Source: Nocardia terpenica (GTDB lineage Bacteria; Actinomycetota; Actinomycetes; Mycobacteriales; Mycobacteriaceae). Taken from it: a stretch of 64,000 nucleotides of DNA. Under the pieces are notes generated by a model. It searched no databases and was not told the DNA's origin. It saw only the letters and a program-made list of their open reading frames with translations. Location: positions 496,001 to 560,000 of the forward strand of contig NZ_JABMCZ010000003.1 in assembly GCF_013186535.1 (NCBI RefSeq). Direction: 5' to 3'. A program made the translations under genes and the position numbers. Shown piece after piece: positions 1-8,640 of the stretch (within the stretch, counting starts at the first letter, position 1; each line of letters begins with the position of its first letter).

Positions 1-29
1 AAAGCTGGCTGGCCACCGCCGACGCCTGA
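1..29 (+). CDS. 3' end of an unidentified upstream gene (partial)
   Basis: A possible C-terminal end SWLATADA followed by TGA at 27-29, directly before a strong bidirectional hairpin. The rest of the gene lies outside the window, so no function can be given. The frame is inferred only from the hairpin position and the absence of other features. Confidence 0.3.
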
Positions 30-41
30 TCCGACCGCACC

Positions 42-74
42 GCGGAAGCGAGCCCTACCCGGGCTCGCTTCCGC
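42..74. terminator. bidirectional terminator hairpin
   Basis: A perfect 14-bp stem (42-55 with 61-74) and a 5-nt loop lie between the end of the upstream + gene and the 3' end of the minus-strand VOC gene. The position suits termination of both converging transcripts. Confidence 0.75.
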
Positions 75-79
75 GTGCC

Positions 80-538
80 CTACCCGCGGGCCGAATCCGC
101 ACCGGGGCCGAACGCCCCGCCGTCGTACTCGTGCTGCTCGACGATCACGAGCCAGTTCCCGGAGTTGTCCCGGATGATCGCCTCCACCCCGTAGGGGCGT
201 TCCGCGGGCGGCTGCACGAATTCCACGCCCTTGGCGGTCAGTTCCTCGAAGGTCTTGTGGCAGTCGTCGGTGGCCAGGCCGAGCGCCCCGTGCGTGCCGT
301 TCGCCATCGAGCGCCGGATGGCCTCGGCCAGGTGCGCGTCCAGCGGCGGGCCCGGCACCATCAGCGTCACCTCCAGTTCCGGATGCTCGGGATGCGCGAC
401 GGTTACCCATCGGAAACCGTTGTCGCCCATGGTGATGTCCGTGGTCTCCACGAACCCGAGCTTGTCGATGTACCAGTTCTTCGCCTCGTCCTGGTCGTTC
501 ACGTAGATGGTGACCAGGGAAACGTTGGTGATTGCCAT
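80..538 (-). CDS. VOC (glyoxalase/bleomycin resistance fold) family protein
   Basis: 152 residues, a complete single-chain VOC protein with two beta-alpha-beta-beta-beta halves. The start MAITNVSLVTIYVNDQDEA is a classic first strand, and 'YGVEAIIRDNSGNWLVIVEQ' is a typical C-terminal strand pair near residues 117-136. VOC proteins are usually metal-dependent lyases, dioxygenases or ligand-binding proteins. An H and E in 'PEHPELEVTL' and the late 'VEQ' could be metal ligands. The substrate cannot be told. It lies 52 bp downstream of the AraC-type gene on the same strand and may share its transcript. Confidence 0.85.
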   Translation of the reverse strand: MAITNVSLVTIYVNDQDEAKNWYIDKLGFVETTDITMGDNGFRWVTVAHPEHPELEVTLMVPGPPLDAHLAEAIRRSMANGTHGALGLATDDCHKTFEELTAKGVEFVQPPAERPYGVEAIIRDNSGNWLVIVEQHEYDGGAFGPGADSARG

Positions 539-590
539 GCGCAGAGGCTAATTCTCGGCGACCCGGCCGTGCTTCTCGAAAATTGCGAAA

Positions 591-1010
591 CTACTCGGCA
601 CGCCTGCGGTCCGACAGCCCGTGCATGAACACGTAGCACCCGGGGATCCGCGGCGCCCCGTCCGCGGCGAACTTGGCCTGGTAGGCCGACGGCGACATGC
701 CCACCAGCTCGGTGAACTTGCGGCTGAACGACCCCAGGCTGCTGTAGCCGACCAGCACGCACGCCTCGGTGACCGTGATGTTGGTGGCGCGCAACAGATC
801 CTGCGCGCGCTCGATGCGGCGCTCGGCCAGATACAGCGCGGGCGTGCGGCCGTAGGTCGCCGCGAAACAGCGCAGGAAGTGATACTTCGACACCCCCGCC
901 GCGGCGGCCAGCCCGTCCAGATCGAGCGGTTCGGCGTAGTGGCGGTCGGCCAGATCCCGGGCCCGGCGCAGATGCGGCAGCAGGTCCTCGGGCACCGACC
1001 GCGCGTCCAT
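591..1010 (-). CDS. AraC family transcriptional regulator (DNA-binding domain only)
   Basis: 139 residues consisting almost only of the two helix-turn-helix motifs of the AraC/XylS domain: 'LDGLAAAAGVSKYHFLRCF' near residues 30-48 and 'VTEACVLVGYSSLGSFSRKF' near 77-96, followed by 'GMSPSAYQ'. A separate effector domain is absent, as in other short AraC proteins. The ATG at 1008-1010 overlaps the TGA of the upstream menJ-like gene (ATGA), so the two are probably translationally coupled. Such short proteins often sit beside VOC genes and may regulate them, which fits the gene that follows. That link is inference. Confidence 0.88.
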   Translation of the reverse strand: MDARSVPEDLLPHLRRARDLADRHYAEPLDLDGLAAAAGVSKYHFLRCFAATYGRTPALYLAERRIERAQDLLRATNITVTEACVLVGYSSLGSFSRKFTELVGMSPSAYQAKFAADGAPRIPGCYVFMHGLSDRRRAE

Positions 1011-2272
1011 CAGGAGAACGGCCGCGGCGCGTCGAACCGCAGCGACGTCCGGCCCGCGGCCCGCCAGGTGCGGGCGACCAGATCGGCGTCGTCGTCGGTC
1101 ACCAGATTGCCCATTACCCGAACGGCGGTGTGCTGCAAGAACTTCGACCGCATCACCGGCGGACCGCCGGTGGGCACCATGCGCGGATGGGTGGCCAGCG
1201 CGGCGATCCGGCGCGCGACCGAGAAGGTGCGGCCGTAGCGGGCGCGCAGCAGATCCGGCCACACCGCGGTCAGATCCGGCTCGTCGAGCAGGTCCGCCAG
1301 CAGATGCCCGCCCTCGAGCCCGTAGTCGATGCCCTCGCCGTTGAGCGGATTCACACACCCCGCGGCGTCGCCGACCAGCGCCCAGTTGCGCCCGGCCACA
1401 TTCGAGACCGCACCGCCCATCGGCAGCAGCGCCGAGGTGATCGCGCGCGCCTCGCCCTCGAGCTGCCACTCCGGCCGCCGCAGCGAAACATAGTGTTGCA
1501 GTAGCGGTTTCAGCGCGACATGGGAGGGGCGCCGCTCGGTCGCCAGCGAGCCGACGCCGATGTTCACCTCGCCGTTGCCGAGCGGGAACACCCAGCCGTA
1601 GCCCGGCACCATGCCGCCGTCGGCGTCGCGCAGCTCCAGGTGCGAGGTGATCCACTCGTCGTCGCTGCGCGCCGAGGTGATGTAGGCGCGCGCGGCCACG
1701 CCGTAGGCGAAGCGGCGATGCCAGGTGCGCCCCAGCAGCTTTCCGATCGGCGAGCGCACCCCGTCGGCGACGATCAGGACGCGGCAACCGATCTCGCGCA
1801 CCCCGGCGTCGGTGCGTACGGTCACCCCGGTGACCCGGTCGCCGTCGCGCAGCACGTCCAGCACCCGGACGCCATCGATGGCCCGCGCCCCCGACTTGAT
1901 CGCGGTCTCGCGCAGCTTGTCGTCGAGTTCGGTACGGGGGACGGCACTTCCGTAGGTGGGGAACGAACCCCCGGGCCAGGGCAGTTCGACCTCCCGCCCG
2001 AAACCGCACATGCGCAGCCCGCGATTGACCGTGTGCGCCCGCACCCACTCGGCGAGGCCGAGCTGTTCCAGTTCCGCCGTGGCGCGCGGGGTCAGCCCGT
2101 CGCCGCAGGTCTTGTCGCGGGGGAAGACCGCCGCATCGACGAGCAGCACGTCGCGGCCCGCTCGCGCCGCCCAGGCGGCCGCCGCCGAACCCGCGGGTCC
2201 CGCGCCCACCACCAGCACGTCCACTCGCGCGGGCAGCGCGTCCGTCGCCGCGGTGCCATCCGATGCAACCAT
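1010..2272 (-). CDS. menJ: geranylgeranyl reductase family FAD protein, MenJ-like (menaquinone side-chain reductase)
   Basis: 420 residues. The N-terminal Rossmann FAD motif is 'VDVLVVGAGPAGSAAA' (about 18-33), followed by the family signature 'DKTCGDGLTPRA' and, later, 'LVGDAAGCVNPLNGEGI', where FAD phosphates bind. In mycobacteria the neighbour of grcC1 and htpX is MenJ, which saturates one isoprene unit of menaquinone. The same order here (divergent polyprenyl synthase, then HtpX, then YajQ) supports that role. The start chosen is the ATG just before 'VASDGTAAT'. Another geranylgeranyl reductase substrate cannot be excluded. Confidence 0.85.
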   Translation of the reverse strand: MVASDGTAATDALPARVDVLVVGAGPAGSAAAAWAARAGRDVLLVDAAVFPRDKTCGDGLTPRATAELEQLGLAEWVRAHTVNRGLRMCGFGREVELPWPGGSFPTYGSAVPRTELDDKLRETAIKSGARAIDGVRVLDVLRDGDRVTGVTVRTDAGVREIGCRVLIVADGVRSPIGKLLGRTWHRRFAYGVAARAYITSARSDDEWITSHLELRDADGGMVPGYGWVFPLGNGEVNIGVGSLATERRPSHVALKPLLQHYVSLRRPEWQLEGEARAITSALLPMGGAVSNVAGRNWALVGDAAGCVNPLNGEGIDYGLEGGHLLADLLDEPDLTAVWPDLLRARYGRTFSVARRIAALATHPRMVPTGGPPVMRSKFLQHTAVRVMGNLVTDDDADLVARTWRAAGRTSLRFDAPRPFS

Positions 2273-2423
2273 GAGATCAATACTGGCAGCCCCGTCCGAG
2301 GGGTGTCGATTCCCCCATCCGCCGAGTGTCTGATTCGTCCCAGAGTGATGGTGTTCATGGGAGCCGCGGAGTCGACACGCTAGGTTCTTCGGTGTGGGGA
2401 CGGACGCGGCATTGGGAGACGGT

Positions 2424-3446
2424 ATGAGCATATCGGCTGTGAGCGACAGCGACACGGTGGTCGCCGGGGTGGATCTCGGCGACCCCGAGCTGGCGGCGAC
2501 CGTCCGCAACGGCCTCGAAGACGTCGAGAAGCTGCTGGTCAGTGAGCTTTCCGAGGGCGAGGAGTTCCTGCAGGAGGCGGCGCTGCACCTGGCGAAGGCC
2601 GGAGGCAAGCGATTTCGCCCGCTGTTCACCATCCTCACCGGACAGCTCGGCCCGCGCCCGACCGACCCCGATCTGGTCACCGCCGGCACCGTGGTGGAGC
2701 TGGTGCACCTGGCCACGCTGTACCACGACGACGTGATGGACGAGGCGTCGATGCGGCGCGGCGCGGTCAGCGTGAACTCGCGCTGGAGCAACAGCGTCGC
2801 CATCCTCGCCGGGGACTACCTGTTCGCGCACGCCTCCCGCCTGGTGTCCACCCTCGGCCACGAGGCGGTGCGCACCATCGCCGAGACCTTCGCCGAGCTG
2901 GTCACCGGCCAGATGCGAGAGACCTTGGGCGCCAAGCAATCCCAGGATCCGGTCGAGCACTACCTGCGGGTGGTGTGGGAGAAGACCGGTTCGCTGATCG
3001 CCGCCGCGGGCCGGTTCGGCGGCACCTTCTCCGGCGCGGACCCCGAGCACGTGGAGCGGCTGGCCCGCCTCGGCGACGCGGTCGGCACCGCCTTCCAGAT
3101 CTCCGACGACATCATCGATATCTCCTCGGTCTCCGAGCAGTCGGGCAAGACCCCCGGCACCGATCTGCGCGAGGGCGTACACACCCTGCCGGTGCTGTAC
3201 GCGCTGCGCGACGAGGGCGCCGAGGGCGACCGACTGCGCAAGCTGCTGGCCCACCCCCTGCAAACCGACGCCGAGGTCACCGAGGCCCTGGACCTGCTGT
3301 CCCGCTCCCGCGGCATGGTGCTGGCCAAGGAAAAACTGCACGGCTACGCCGACATCGCCCACGCCGAACTGTCCGCCCTCCCCCCCGGCCCGGCCAACGA
3401 CGCCCTCGAACAGCTGGTCCGCTACACCATCGAACGCGTGGGATAG
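2424..3446 (+). CDS. polyprenyl (prenyl) diphosphate synthase, GrcC1-like
   Basis: 340 residues. Trans-prenyltransferase with the first aspartate-rich motif 'LYHDDVMDEA' and the second 'ISDDIIDI', both complete, and the substrate motif 'GGKRFRP'. It condenses IPP with allylic diphosphates. The residues upstream of the first DDxxD, together with the neighbouring menJ-like gene, suggest a long-chain product for menaquinone. The ATG at 2424 was preferred over an upstream GTG at 2394 because a GGGAGA site lies 5 nt before it. Divergent from menJ across about 150 bp. Confidence 0.9.
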   Translation: MSISAVSDSDTVVAGVDLGDPELAATVRNGLEDVEKLLVSELSEGEEFLQEAALHLAKAGGKRFRPLFTILTGQLGPRPTDPDLVTAGTVVELVHLATLYHDDVMDEASMRRGAVSVNSRWSNSVAILAGDYLFAHASRLVSTLGHEAVRTIAETFAELVTGQMRETLGAKQSQDPVEHYLRVVWEKTGSLIAAAGRFGGTFSGADPEHVERLARLGDAVGTAFQISDDIIDISSVSEQSGKTPGTDLREGVHTLPVLYALRDEGAEGDRLRKLLAHPLQTDAEVTEALDLLSRSRGMVLAKEKLHGYADIAHAELSALPPGPANDALEQLVRYTIERVG

Positions 3447-3512
3447 TCCTCGGAACTCAGGTCTCGCTTCCTTCGTTGACCTGGTGTAATGCAACCGAGC
3501 GAGGCAGGTGCG

Positions 3513-4400
3513 ATGCACGGGCAGGGGTATGCGAACGGACTGAAAACCTTCGGGCTGATGGTGGGTCTGTCGGCGCTGATCGTGGTCGCCGGGGCGATGT
3601 TCCGCAGTCCGGCCATTCTGCTGCTCGCGATTCTGCTGGCCGTCGGCATGAATGCCTACGCCTACTTCAACAGCGACAGGCTCGCGCTGCGGGCCATGCA
3701 CGCGCAGCCGGTCTCCGAGCTGGAGGCGCCGGTCATGTACCGGATCGTGCGCGAACTCGCGACCGCCGCCCGCCAACCCATGCCCCGGCTGTACATCAGC
3801 CCGACCAACGCCCCCAACGCCTTCGCCACCGGCCGCAGTCCGCGACACGCGGCGGTCTGCTGCACCAGCGGCATCCTGCAGATCCTCGACGAGCGGGAGC
3901 TGCGGGCGGTGCTCGGGCACGAGCTCTCGCACGTCTACAACCGCGACATCCTGATCTCCTCGGTCGCCGGTGCGCTGGCCGCGGTCATCTCCGGCCTGGC
4001 CAACCTGGCCTTCTTCGCGACCGCCTTCGGTGGCGGCAACCGTAACGGGGAGGGCCCCAACATCATCGGCGTGCTGCTGGTCTCGCTGCTCGGCCCGATC
4101 GCCGCCACGCTCATCAAGCTGGCCGTGTCCCGCTCCCGCGAATATCAGGCCGATCAGGACGGGGCGACCCTCACCGGTGACCCGCTCGCGCTGGCCTCGG
4201 CCCTGCGCAAGCTCGAGCGCGGCACCCAGGCGGCCCCCCTGCCGCCGGAGCCGCAGCTCACCGCCCAGTCACACCTGATGATCGCCAACCCGTTCCGCAC
4301 CGGCGACCGGATGGCGCGGTGGTACTCCACCCACCCGCCGATGGCGGACCGGATCGCCCGCCTGGAGCAGATGGCCGGGGGTCCCCGGAACTACCGGTAG
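3513..4400 (+). CDS. htpX: membrane zinc metalloprotease HtpX
   Basis: 295 residues. M48 family protease for quality control of membrane proteins. The zinc site 'GHELSHVYNRD' (HExxH) is near residue 138, with a downstream glutamate in 'SREYQADQDGA'. Two N-terminal hydrophobic helices ('FGLMVGLSALIVVAGAMF' and 'AILLLAILLAVGMNAYAYF') and two further segments after the active site fit the family topology. The ATG at 3513 was chosen because homologues begin close to 'ANGLKTF'; an in-frame ATG at 3489 is possible. Tail-to-tail 10-bp overlap with the YajQ-type gene. Confidence 0.92.
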   Translation: MHGQGYANGLKTFGLMVGLSALIVVAGAMFRSPAILLLAILLAVGMNAYAYFNSDRLALRAMHAQPVSELEAPVMYRIVRELATAARQPMPRLYISPTNAPNAFATGRSPRHAAVCCTSGILQILDERELRAVLGHELSHVYNRDILISSVAGALAAVISGLANLAFFATAFGGGNRNGEGPNIIGVLLVSLLGPIAATLIKLAVSRSREYQADQDGATLTGDPLALASALRKLERGTQAAPLPPEPQLTAQSHLMIANPFRTGDRMARWYSTHPPMADRIARLEQMAGGPRNYR

Positions 4401-4882
4401 TTCACGAACTGCAGGGCGACGTCGAAATCGCCGTTCTTCAGCAGCGCGATGACGGCCTGCAGATCGTCGCGCTTCTTGCCGCTGACGCGCAGCTCCTCGC
4501 CCTGGATCTGGGCCTTCACGCCCTTGGGACCCTCGTCGCGAATCTTCTTGGCGATCTTCTTCGCATTGTCCGGGGAGATGCCCTGCACCAGATTTCCTGT
4601 GATCTTGTACACCTTTCCGGACGCCTGCGGGTCGCCGGCGTCGAAGGCCTTCAGCGAGATGTCGCGGCGAATCAGCTTCTCCTTGAAGACCTCCAGCGCC
4701 GCCTTGACCCGGTCCTCCGACTCGGCCGACAACACGATCTTCTCCTCGCCGGACCATTCGATACTCGCGCCGGTACCGCGGAAGTCGTAGCGGGTGTTCA
4801 GCTCCTTGGCCGCCTGGTTCAGCGCGTTGTCGACCTCCTGACGATCGACCTTGCTGACGACATCGAATGACGAATCGGCCAC
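4391..4882 (-). CDS. YajQ family cyclic-di-GMP/nucleotide-binding protein
   Basis: 163 residues, full length for the family. It begins 'ADSSFDVVSKVDRQEVDNALNQA', the hallmark YajQ start, and contains 'RYDFRGTGASIEW', then ends in 'LQFVNYR'. Family members bind nucleotides, with c-di-GMP binding shown for some proteobacterial proteins. The role in actinobacteria is not established. GTG start with an AGGAG site upstream. The same htpX-yajQ neighbourhood occurs in M. tuberculosis (Rv0563-Rv0566c). Confidence 0.9.
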   Translation of the reverse strand: MADSSFDVVSKVDRQEVDNALNQAAKELNTRYDFRGTGASIEWSGEEKIVLSAESEDRVKAALEVFKEKLIRRDISLKAFDAGDPQASGKVYKITGNLVQGISPDNAKKIAKKIRDEGPKGVKAQIQGEELRVSGKKRDDLQAVIALLKNGDFDVALQFVNYR

Positions 4883-4976
4883 ACTGCGCTCCTGTCTGAC
4901 GGGCTGGGTTGCTATCGCAGCAGTTCTACCCCGGCGGGCCGACGTTAGTCGCCCGGCACCCCGGTAGCCAGCTGGT

Positions 4977-5005
4977 TTGCATCTCGCACCCGGGTTCGTT
5001 GTATC
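4977..5005 (+). promoter_or_regulatory. candidate promoter of tRNA-Tyr
   Basis: TTGCAT (4977-4982), 17-bp spacer, TGTATC (5000-5005), about 31 bp before the mature tRNA 5' end. This matches the SigA type. Inferred by eye only. Confidence 0.5.
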
Positions 5006-5035
5006 CTTCTCAGCGCGCTCGAACAGCGCGGGTAC

Positions 5036-5116
5036 GGCACGTTGCCCGAGTGGCCAAAGGGAGCTGACTGTAAATCAGCCGCGAAAGCTTCGGAGGTTCG
5101 AATCCTTCACGTGCCA
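5036..5116 (+). tRNA. tRNA-Tyr (GTA)
   Basis: 81 nt class II tRNA. The acceptor GGCACGT pairs with ACGTGCC, the anticodon loop in CTGTAAAT reads GTA, the variable arm is long, and the T-arm carries TTCGAAT. CCA is not fully encoded. Confidence 0.95.
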
Positions 5117-5124
5117 CCTCACGG

Positions 5125-5158
5125 CCCCTGTGGACTTCGTCCACAGGGGTCATTTGTT
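5125..5158 (+). terminator. intrinsic terminator after tRNA-Tyr
   Basis: 11-bp perfect stem (5125-5135 with 5139-5149), 3-nt loop, then a T-rich tail TCATTTGTTT. Eight bases separate it from the tRNA 3' end. Confidence 0.8.
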
Positions 5159-5346
5159 TGCAAGGGGTCCGCAGGGGGCAGTTGCTTCCGGGTTGCGGGT
5201 CGTCGCTTCCGGCCCACTACCGCCGTCGGTTCTGAAAACCGGCTCTGAACAGCCGGTTTGGAGCAACGCCGGGTGTATGTGTAACCTCGTTCAAGGCTTC
5301 GGCGCCCCGGGTGCGAGCGATCGTGACTCGGAGCGGTTGTAGTCAT

Positions 5347-5419
5347 GCCCCCTTAGCTCAGTCGGCAGAGCGTTTCCATGGTAAGGAAAAGGTCAACGGT
5401 TCGATTCCGTTAGGGGGCT
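5347..5419 (+). tRNA. tRNA-Thr (GGT)
   Basis: 73 nt. The acceptor GCCCCCT pairs with AGGGGGC. The D-arm is TTAGCTCAGTCGG, the anticodon loop ATGGTAA gives GGT, and the T-loop is TTCGATT. A possible promoter is TTGGAG at 5258 with TGTAAC at 5280. Confidence 0.95.
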
Positions 5420-5492
5420 CGCCGGATTGCCGGTGGTGACCGACTCGGCACTCCAAGACCGGGGCCGTTGCCTCCGCATACCGCGCATGTAA

Positions 5493-5565
5493 GGCGGTGT
5501 AGCTCAGGCGGTAGAGCAAACGACTCATAATCGTTGTGTCGCCGGTTCGAGTCCGGCCATCGCTA
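5493..5565 (+). tRNA. tRNA-Met (CAT), elongator type
   Basis: 73 nt. The acceptor begins with a G-T pair followed by GCGGTG with CATCGC. The anticodon loop CTCATAA gives CAT, and the T-loop is TTCGAGT. The base-paired first position and D-arm TAGCTCAGGCGG point to the elongator rather than the initiator. It lies 45 bp before rpmG, so co-transcription is likely. Confidence 0.93.
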
Positions 5566-5610
5566 CCCATACTGATTGACCCTCTAGGTTGACCGGAAAG
5601 AAGGCATATC

Positions 5611-5781
5611 GTGGCCGCGAAGTCCACCGATGTCCGGCCAAAGATCACCTTGGCCTGCGAGCAGTGCAAGCACCGCAACTACATCACCAAGAAGAACCGC
5701 CGGAACGACCCGGATCGGCTGGAGCTGAAGAAGTTCTGCCCGAACTGCGGCACGCACCGGGCGCACCGCGAATCTCGCTAA
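5611..5781 (+). CDS. rpmG: 50S ribosomal protein L33 (zinc-ribbon form)
   Basis: 56 residues beginning [19 protein letters not shown] and ending HRAHRESR. Two CxxC pairs (CEQC and CPNC) make the zinc ribbon of the C+ form of L33, a protein of the large subunit near the E site. GTG start at 5611 with a GGAAAGAAGG site 6 nt upstream. It sits after tRNA-Met and before hadAB, the same order as rpmG2 in M. tuberculosis. Short length and high conservation make the call safe. Confidence 0.93.
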
Positions 5782-5913
5782 CTTCTCCTCGCGTGCAAGC
5801 TGCCGCGTAGGGATCGTGCCGGAGCAGGTATCACCCGCTCCGGCACTTGGTGTAAGTGCGGTAGTGAGCGCTCCGCCGACTCCGGTAGCGGGGTCAGATA
5901 GGGACAGCCTTCC

Positions 5914-6978
5914 GTGACAATCAACACCGAAGCCGAAGCGATCGAAACGGACGAAGCCTTCGACCCCGCCGCCCACGCCGCGGCCATGGTCGGCCATCAC
6001 TACCGCGTGGACGACTACTACGAGGTCGGCCGCGAGAAGGTGCGCGAGTACGCCCGCGCCGTGCAGGACTACCACCCCGTGCACTGGGACGAGAACCTCG
6101 CCCAGCAGTACGGCTACAACGGCCTGCTGGCGCCGCTGACCTTCATCTCCCTGGTCGGAATCCTGGCCCAGACCAAGCTTTTCGAGAAGGTCGTCACCGG
6201 CTACGACCTGAGCCAGATCATGCAGGCCGACCAGACGCTGGAATTCCACCGCCCGATCCAGGTCGGCGATCAGCTGGTCTGCGACGTCTACCTGCACTCG
6301 TTCCGGCAGGCCCCGGGCGGCGCCGACATGATCGTCACCAAGAACATCGTCACCTCGCGCGACGAGCTGGTCCTCACCACCTACACCACGCTGGCCGGTC
6401 GCAGCGGCGTCGACATCGACCCGAACCTGCGCGACATCGCGCGCAACGTGCTGATGCAGGGCGGCATCGCGCCGCCGGACCACCGCCCGCGCACGGTCGC
6501 CCCGGTGAGCGAGTCCCTTCCCGCCGCCACCGCCCCGGCGGTCGCGCCGAGCAAGCACGCCCTCCGCTTCGAGGACGTCTCCGAGGGCGACGAGCTGCCG
6601 ACGCGGATCGTGCAGCTCACCCGCGGCGACCTGGTGAACTACGCGGGAGTCTCCGGCGACCCCAACCCGATTCACTGGAGCGACGAGATGGTGAAGCGGG
6701 TCGGCCTGGACAACGTGGTCGCGCACGGCATGCTCACCATGGGCCTGGGCGGCGGCTTCGTCACCTCGTGGCTGGGCGATCCGGGCGCGGTCAAGGAGTA
6801 CAACGTTCGCTTCACCTCCATGGTGTACGTGCCCGCCGACGCGCCCGCGGAGATCGAATACACCGGCAAGGTGAAGTCGATGGACCCGCAGACCCGCACC
6901 GCCGTCGTCGCCATCACGGCGAAGTCCGAGGGGCGCCGCATCTTCGGGCGTGCCACGGCCACAGTGCAACTCGCCTGA
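5914..6978 (+). CDS. fused (3R)-hydroxyacyl-ACP dehydratase HadA-HadB
   Basis: 354 residues. Residues about 25-165 align with mycobacterial HadA ('HHYRVDDYYEVGREKVREYA', 'GLLAPLTFI'), 166-213 form a Pro/Ala-rich linker, and 215-354 match HadB ('LTRGDLVNYAGVSGDPNPIH', 'AHGMLTMG', 'GDPGAVKEYNVRFTS'). It should dehydrate 3-hydroxyacyl-ACP in the FAS-II cycle for mycolic acid chain growth. HadB-type catalytic residues D249 and H254 are present. Unusually, the HadA half also has D52 and H57 in a DxHPVH context. GTG start 5914. The order rpmG-had-tRNA-Trp-secE equals that of M. tuberculosis, where the subunits are separate genes. No hadC follows. Confidence 0.9.
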   Translation: MTINTEAEAIETDEAFDPAAHAAAMVGHHYRVDDYYEVGREKVREYARAVQDYHPVHWDENLAQQYGYNGLLAPLTFISLVGILAQTKLFEKVVTGYDLSQIMQADQTLEFHRPIQVGDQLVCDVYLHSFRQAPGGADMIVTKNIVTSRDELVLTTYTTLAGRSGVDIDPNLRDIARNVLMQGGIAPPDHRPRTVAPVSESLPAATAPAVAPSKHALRFEDVSEGDELPTRIVQLTRGDLVNYAGVSGDPNPIHWSDEMVKRVGLDNVVAHGMLTMGLGGGFVTSWLGDPGAVKEYNVRFTSMVYVPADAPAEIEYTGKVKSMDPQTRTAVVAITAKSEGRRIFGRATATVQLA

Positions 6979-7145
6979 CAGCGAAAACATCCCCGATTGG
7001 CGGTCGGATGGGGCGGTAACGTACACTCGGGAATCTGGGGTCACCAGCCGCTGCGCGCTGCTCTGAATGGGCGGCGCGCATGTTATGTGGTCCCCATACA
7101 ACTGAACAGAATATGGTGCTGGATAACCCACAGACGTCCAGCCAA

Positions 7146-7218
<73 letters not shown>

Positions 7219-7252
7219 CACTGGATGCCAGCGACGAGAGAAGAGGATCGAC

Positions 7253-7651
7253 GTGAGCGACGAGCGAGACACTCGCCACGGCGCACACGACGCCGAGGAC
7301 GATGGCACCGCCGTGAGCGTCCGACCGAGCGGTAAGCGCTCGGCTCGACGGGCTCGTACCTCGTCCGAGGCCGATACCGGTGCGGTCGCCACCATCGATC
7401 GGCCCCAGGTCGCGCGCAAGACGGACCGGACGGCCGACAAGAAGAAGGCCGGGCGCGGCGGTAATCCGTTCAAGCGCCTGGTGAGGTTCCTGCGAGAGGT
7501 GATCGCGGAACTGCGCAAGGTGATCTGGCCCAACCGCAAGCAGATGGTCACCTATACGAGCGTGGTCTTGGTGTTCGTGGTCTTCACGGTCGCGTTCATC
7601 GCCGGACTGGATCTGGCGTTGATCAAGGGTGTCAACTGGCTGTTCGGCTAG
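7253..7651 (+). CDS. secE: preprotein translocase subunit SecE
   Basis: 132 residues. The conserved SecE core is at the C-terminus: 'FLREVIAELRKVIWPNRKQM' (amphipathic helix) then the single membrane helix 'TSVVLVFVVFTVAFIAGLDLAL'. The first 75 residues are a charged, low-complexity extension typical of actinobacteria. It stabilises SecY in the translocon. GTG start at 7253 after AGAAGAGG. It probably forms an operon with nusG. Confidence 0.95.
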   Translation: MSDERDTRHGAHDAEDDGTAVSVRPSGKRSARRARTSSEADTGAVATIDRPQVARKTDRTADKKKAGRGGNPFKRLVRFLREVIAELRKVIWPNRKQMVTYTSVVLVFVVFTVAFIAGLDLALIKGVNWLFG

Positions 7652-7760
7652 CTGACCATCGGCGCCGGTCACCGTCCCGAACAAGGAGGCGGCACCACCC
7701 GCCGGATTCACCTCCGGCGCGCAGAGGATGTTAGTTGACGACACAGGAAGCGAGTGCCCA

Positions 7761-8519
7761 GTGAGCACCCCGGAGAACGGCACACACGACGAGTTCCCGG
7801 TCGACGACGCGGTGGCCGAGCCCATCGCCGAGGAGACCGTCGAGGACTCCGCGCCGGCTGCGGAGCCCGTCGCTGACGACGCCCCTTCCGATCCGGTCGC
7901 GGAGATGAAGTCCGCGCTGCGGCGCGCCCCCGGCGACTGGTACGTCATCCACTCCTACGCCGGTTACGAGAACAAGGTGAAGGCCAATCTCGAGACCCGC
8001 GTGCAGAACCTGGGCCTCGAGGACTACATCTTCCAGGTCGAGGTGCCGACCGAGCAGGTCACCGAGATCAAGAACGGCCAGCGCAAGAACGTGCAGCGCA
8101 AGGTGCTGCCGGGCTACATCCTGGTCCGCATGGACCTCAACGACGAGTCGTGGGGCGCGGTGCGCAACACCCCGGGCGTCACCGGTTTCGTCGGCGCCAC
8201 CTCCCGGCCCTCGCCGCTGACCATCGACGACGTGGTGAAGTTCCTGGTCCCCGCCGAGCAGCAGCAGAAGAAGCCCGCCGCCGCGGCCGCCGCCTCCGGT
8301 GCCGCGGGCGAGGCCGCCGTCGATATCGCCCCCAAGCCGACCATCGAGGTCGACTTCGAGGTCGGCGAGTCGGTCACCGTCATGGACGGTCCGTTCGCCA
8401 CGCTGCCGGCCAGCATCTCCGAGGTCAATGCCGAGCAGCAGAAGCTGAAGGTGCTGGTCTCCATCTTCGGCCGCGAGACCCCGGTCGAACTCGCGTTCAC
8501 TCAGGTCGCCAAGATCTGA
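7761..8519 (+). CDS. nusG: transcription termination/antitermination factor NusG
   Basis: 252 residues from GTG 7761 (AGGAAG upstream); an ATG at 7728 in frame would add 11. An acidic N-terminal extension (about 55 residues) is followed by the NGN domain ('DWYVIHSYAGYENKVKANL', 'VLPGYILVRM', 'TPGVTGFVG') and the C-terminal KOW domain ('VGESVTVMDGPFATLPASI'). An Ala-rich insert of about 25 residues separates the domains. It binds RNA polymerase and couples to Rho or ribosome. Genes rplK and rplA follow. Confidence 0.95.
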   Translation: MSTPENGTHDEFPVDDAVAEPIAEETVEDSAPAAEPVADDAPSDPVAEMKSALRRAPGDWYVIHSYAGYENKVKANLETRVQNLGLEDYIFQVEVPTEQVTEIKNGQRKNVQRKVLPGYILVRMDLNDESWGAVRNTPGVTGFVGATSRPSPLTIDDVVKFLVPAEQQQKKPAAAAAASGAAGEAAVDIAPKPTIEVDFEVGESVTVMDGPFATLPASISEVNAEQQKLKVLVSIFGRETPVELAFTQVAKI

Positions 8520-8525
8520 TCGACT

Positions 8526-8548
8526 CCGGGGGCGCTCGTGGCCCCCGG
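8526..8548 (+). terminator. GC hairpin between nusG and rplK
   Basis: 8-bp stem (8526-8533 with 8541-8548), 7-nt loop, no T-run. It lies 7 bp after the nusG stop and may terminate or attenuate partly. Confidence 0.5.
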
Positions 8549-8640
8549 ACGACCTGCTACTAGACTTGCCGGGTTGCGCTTAGGTTTTCGGCGGCGATCC
8601 CTGCGATCGGCCCCTCCCTTCGCGCGCGTCCCGGAGAAGG

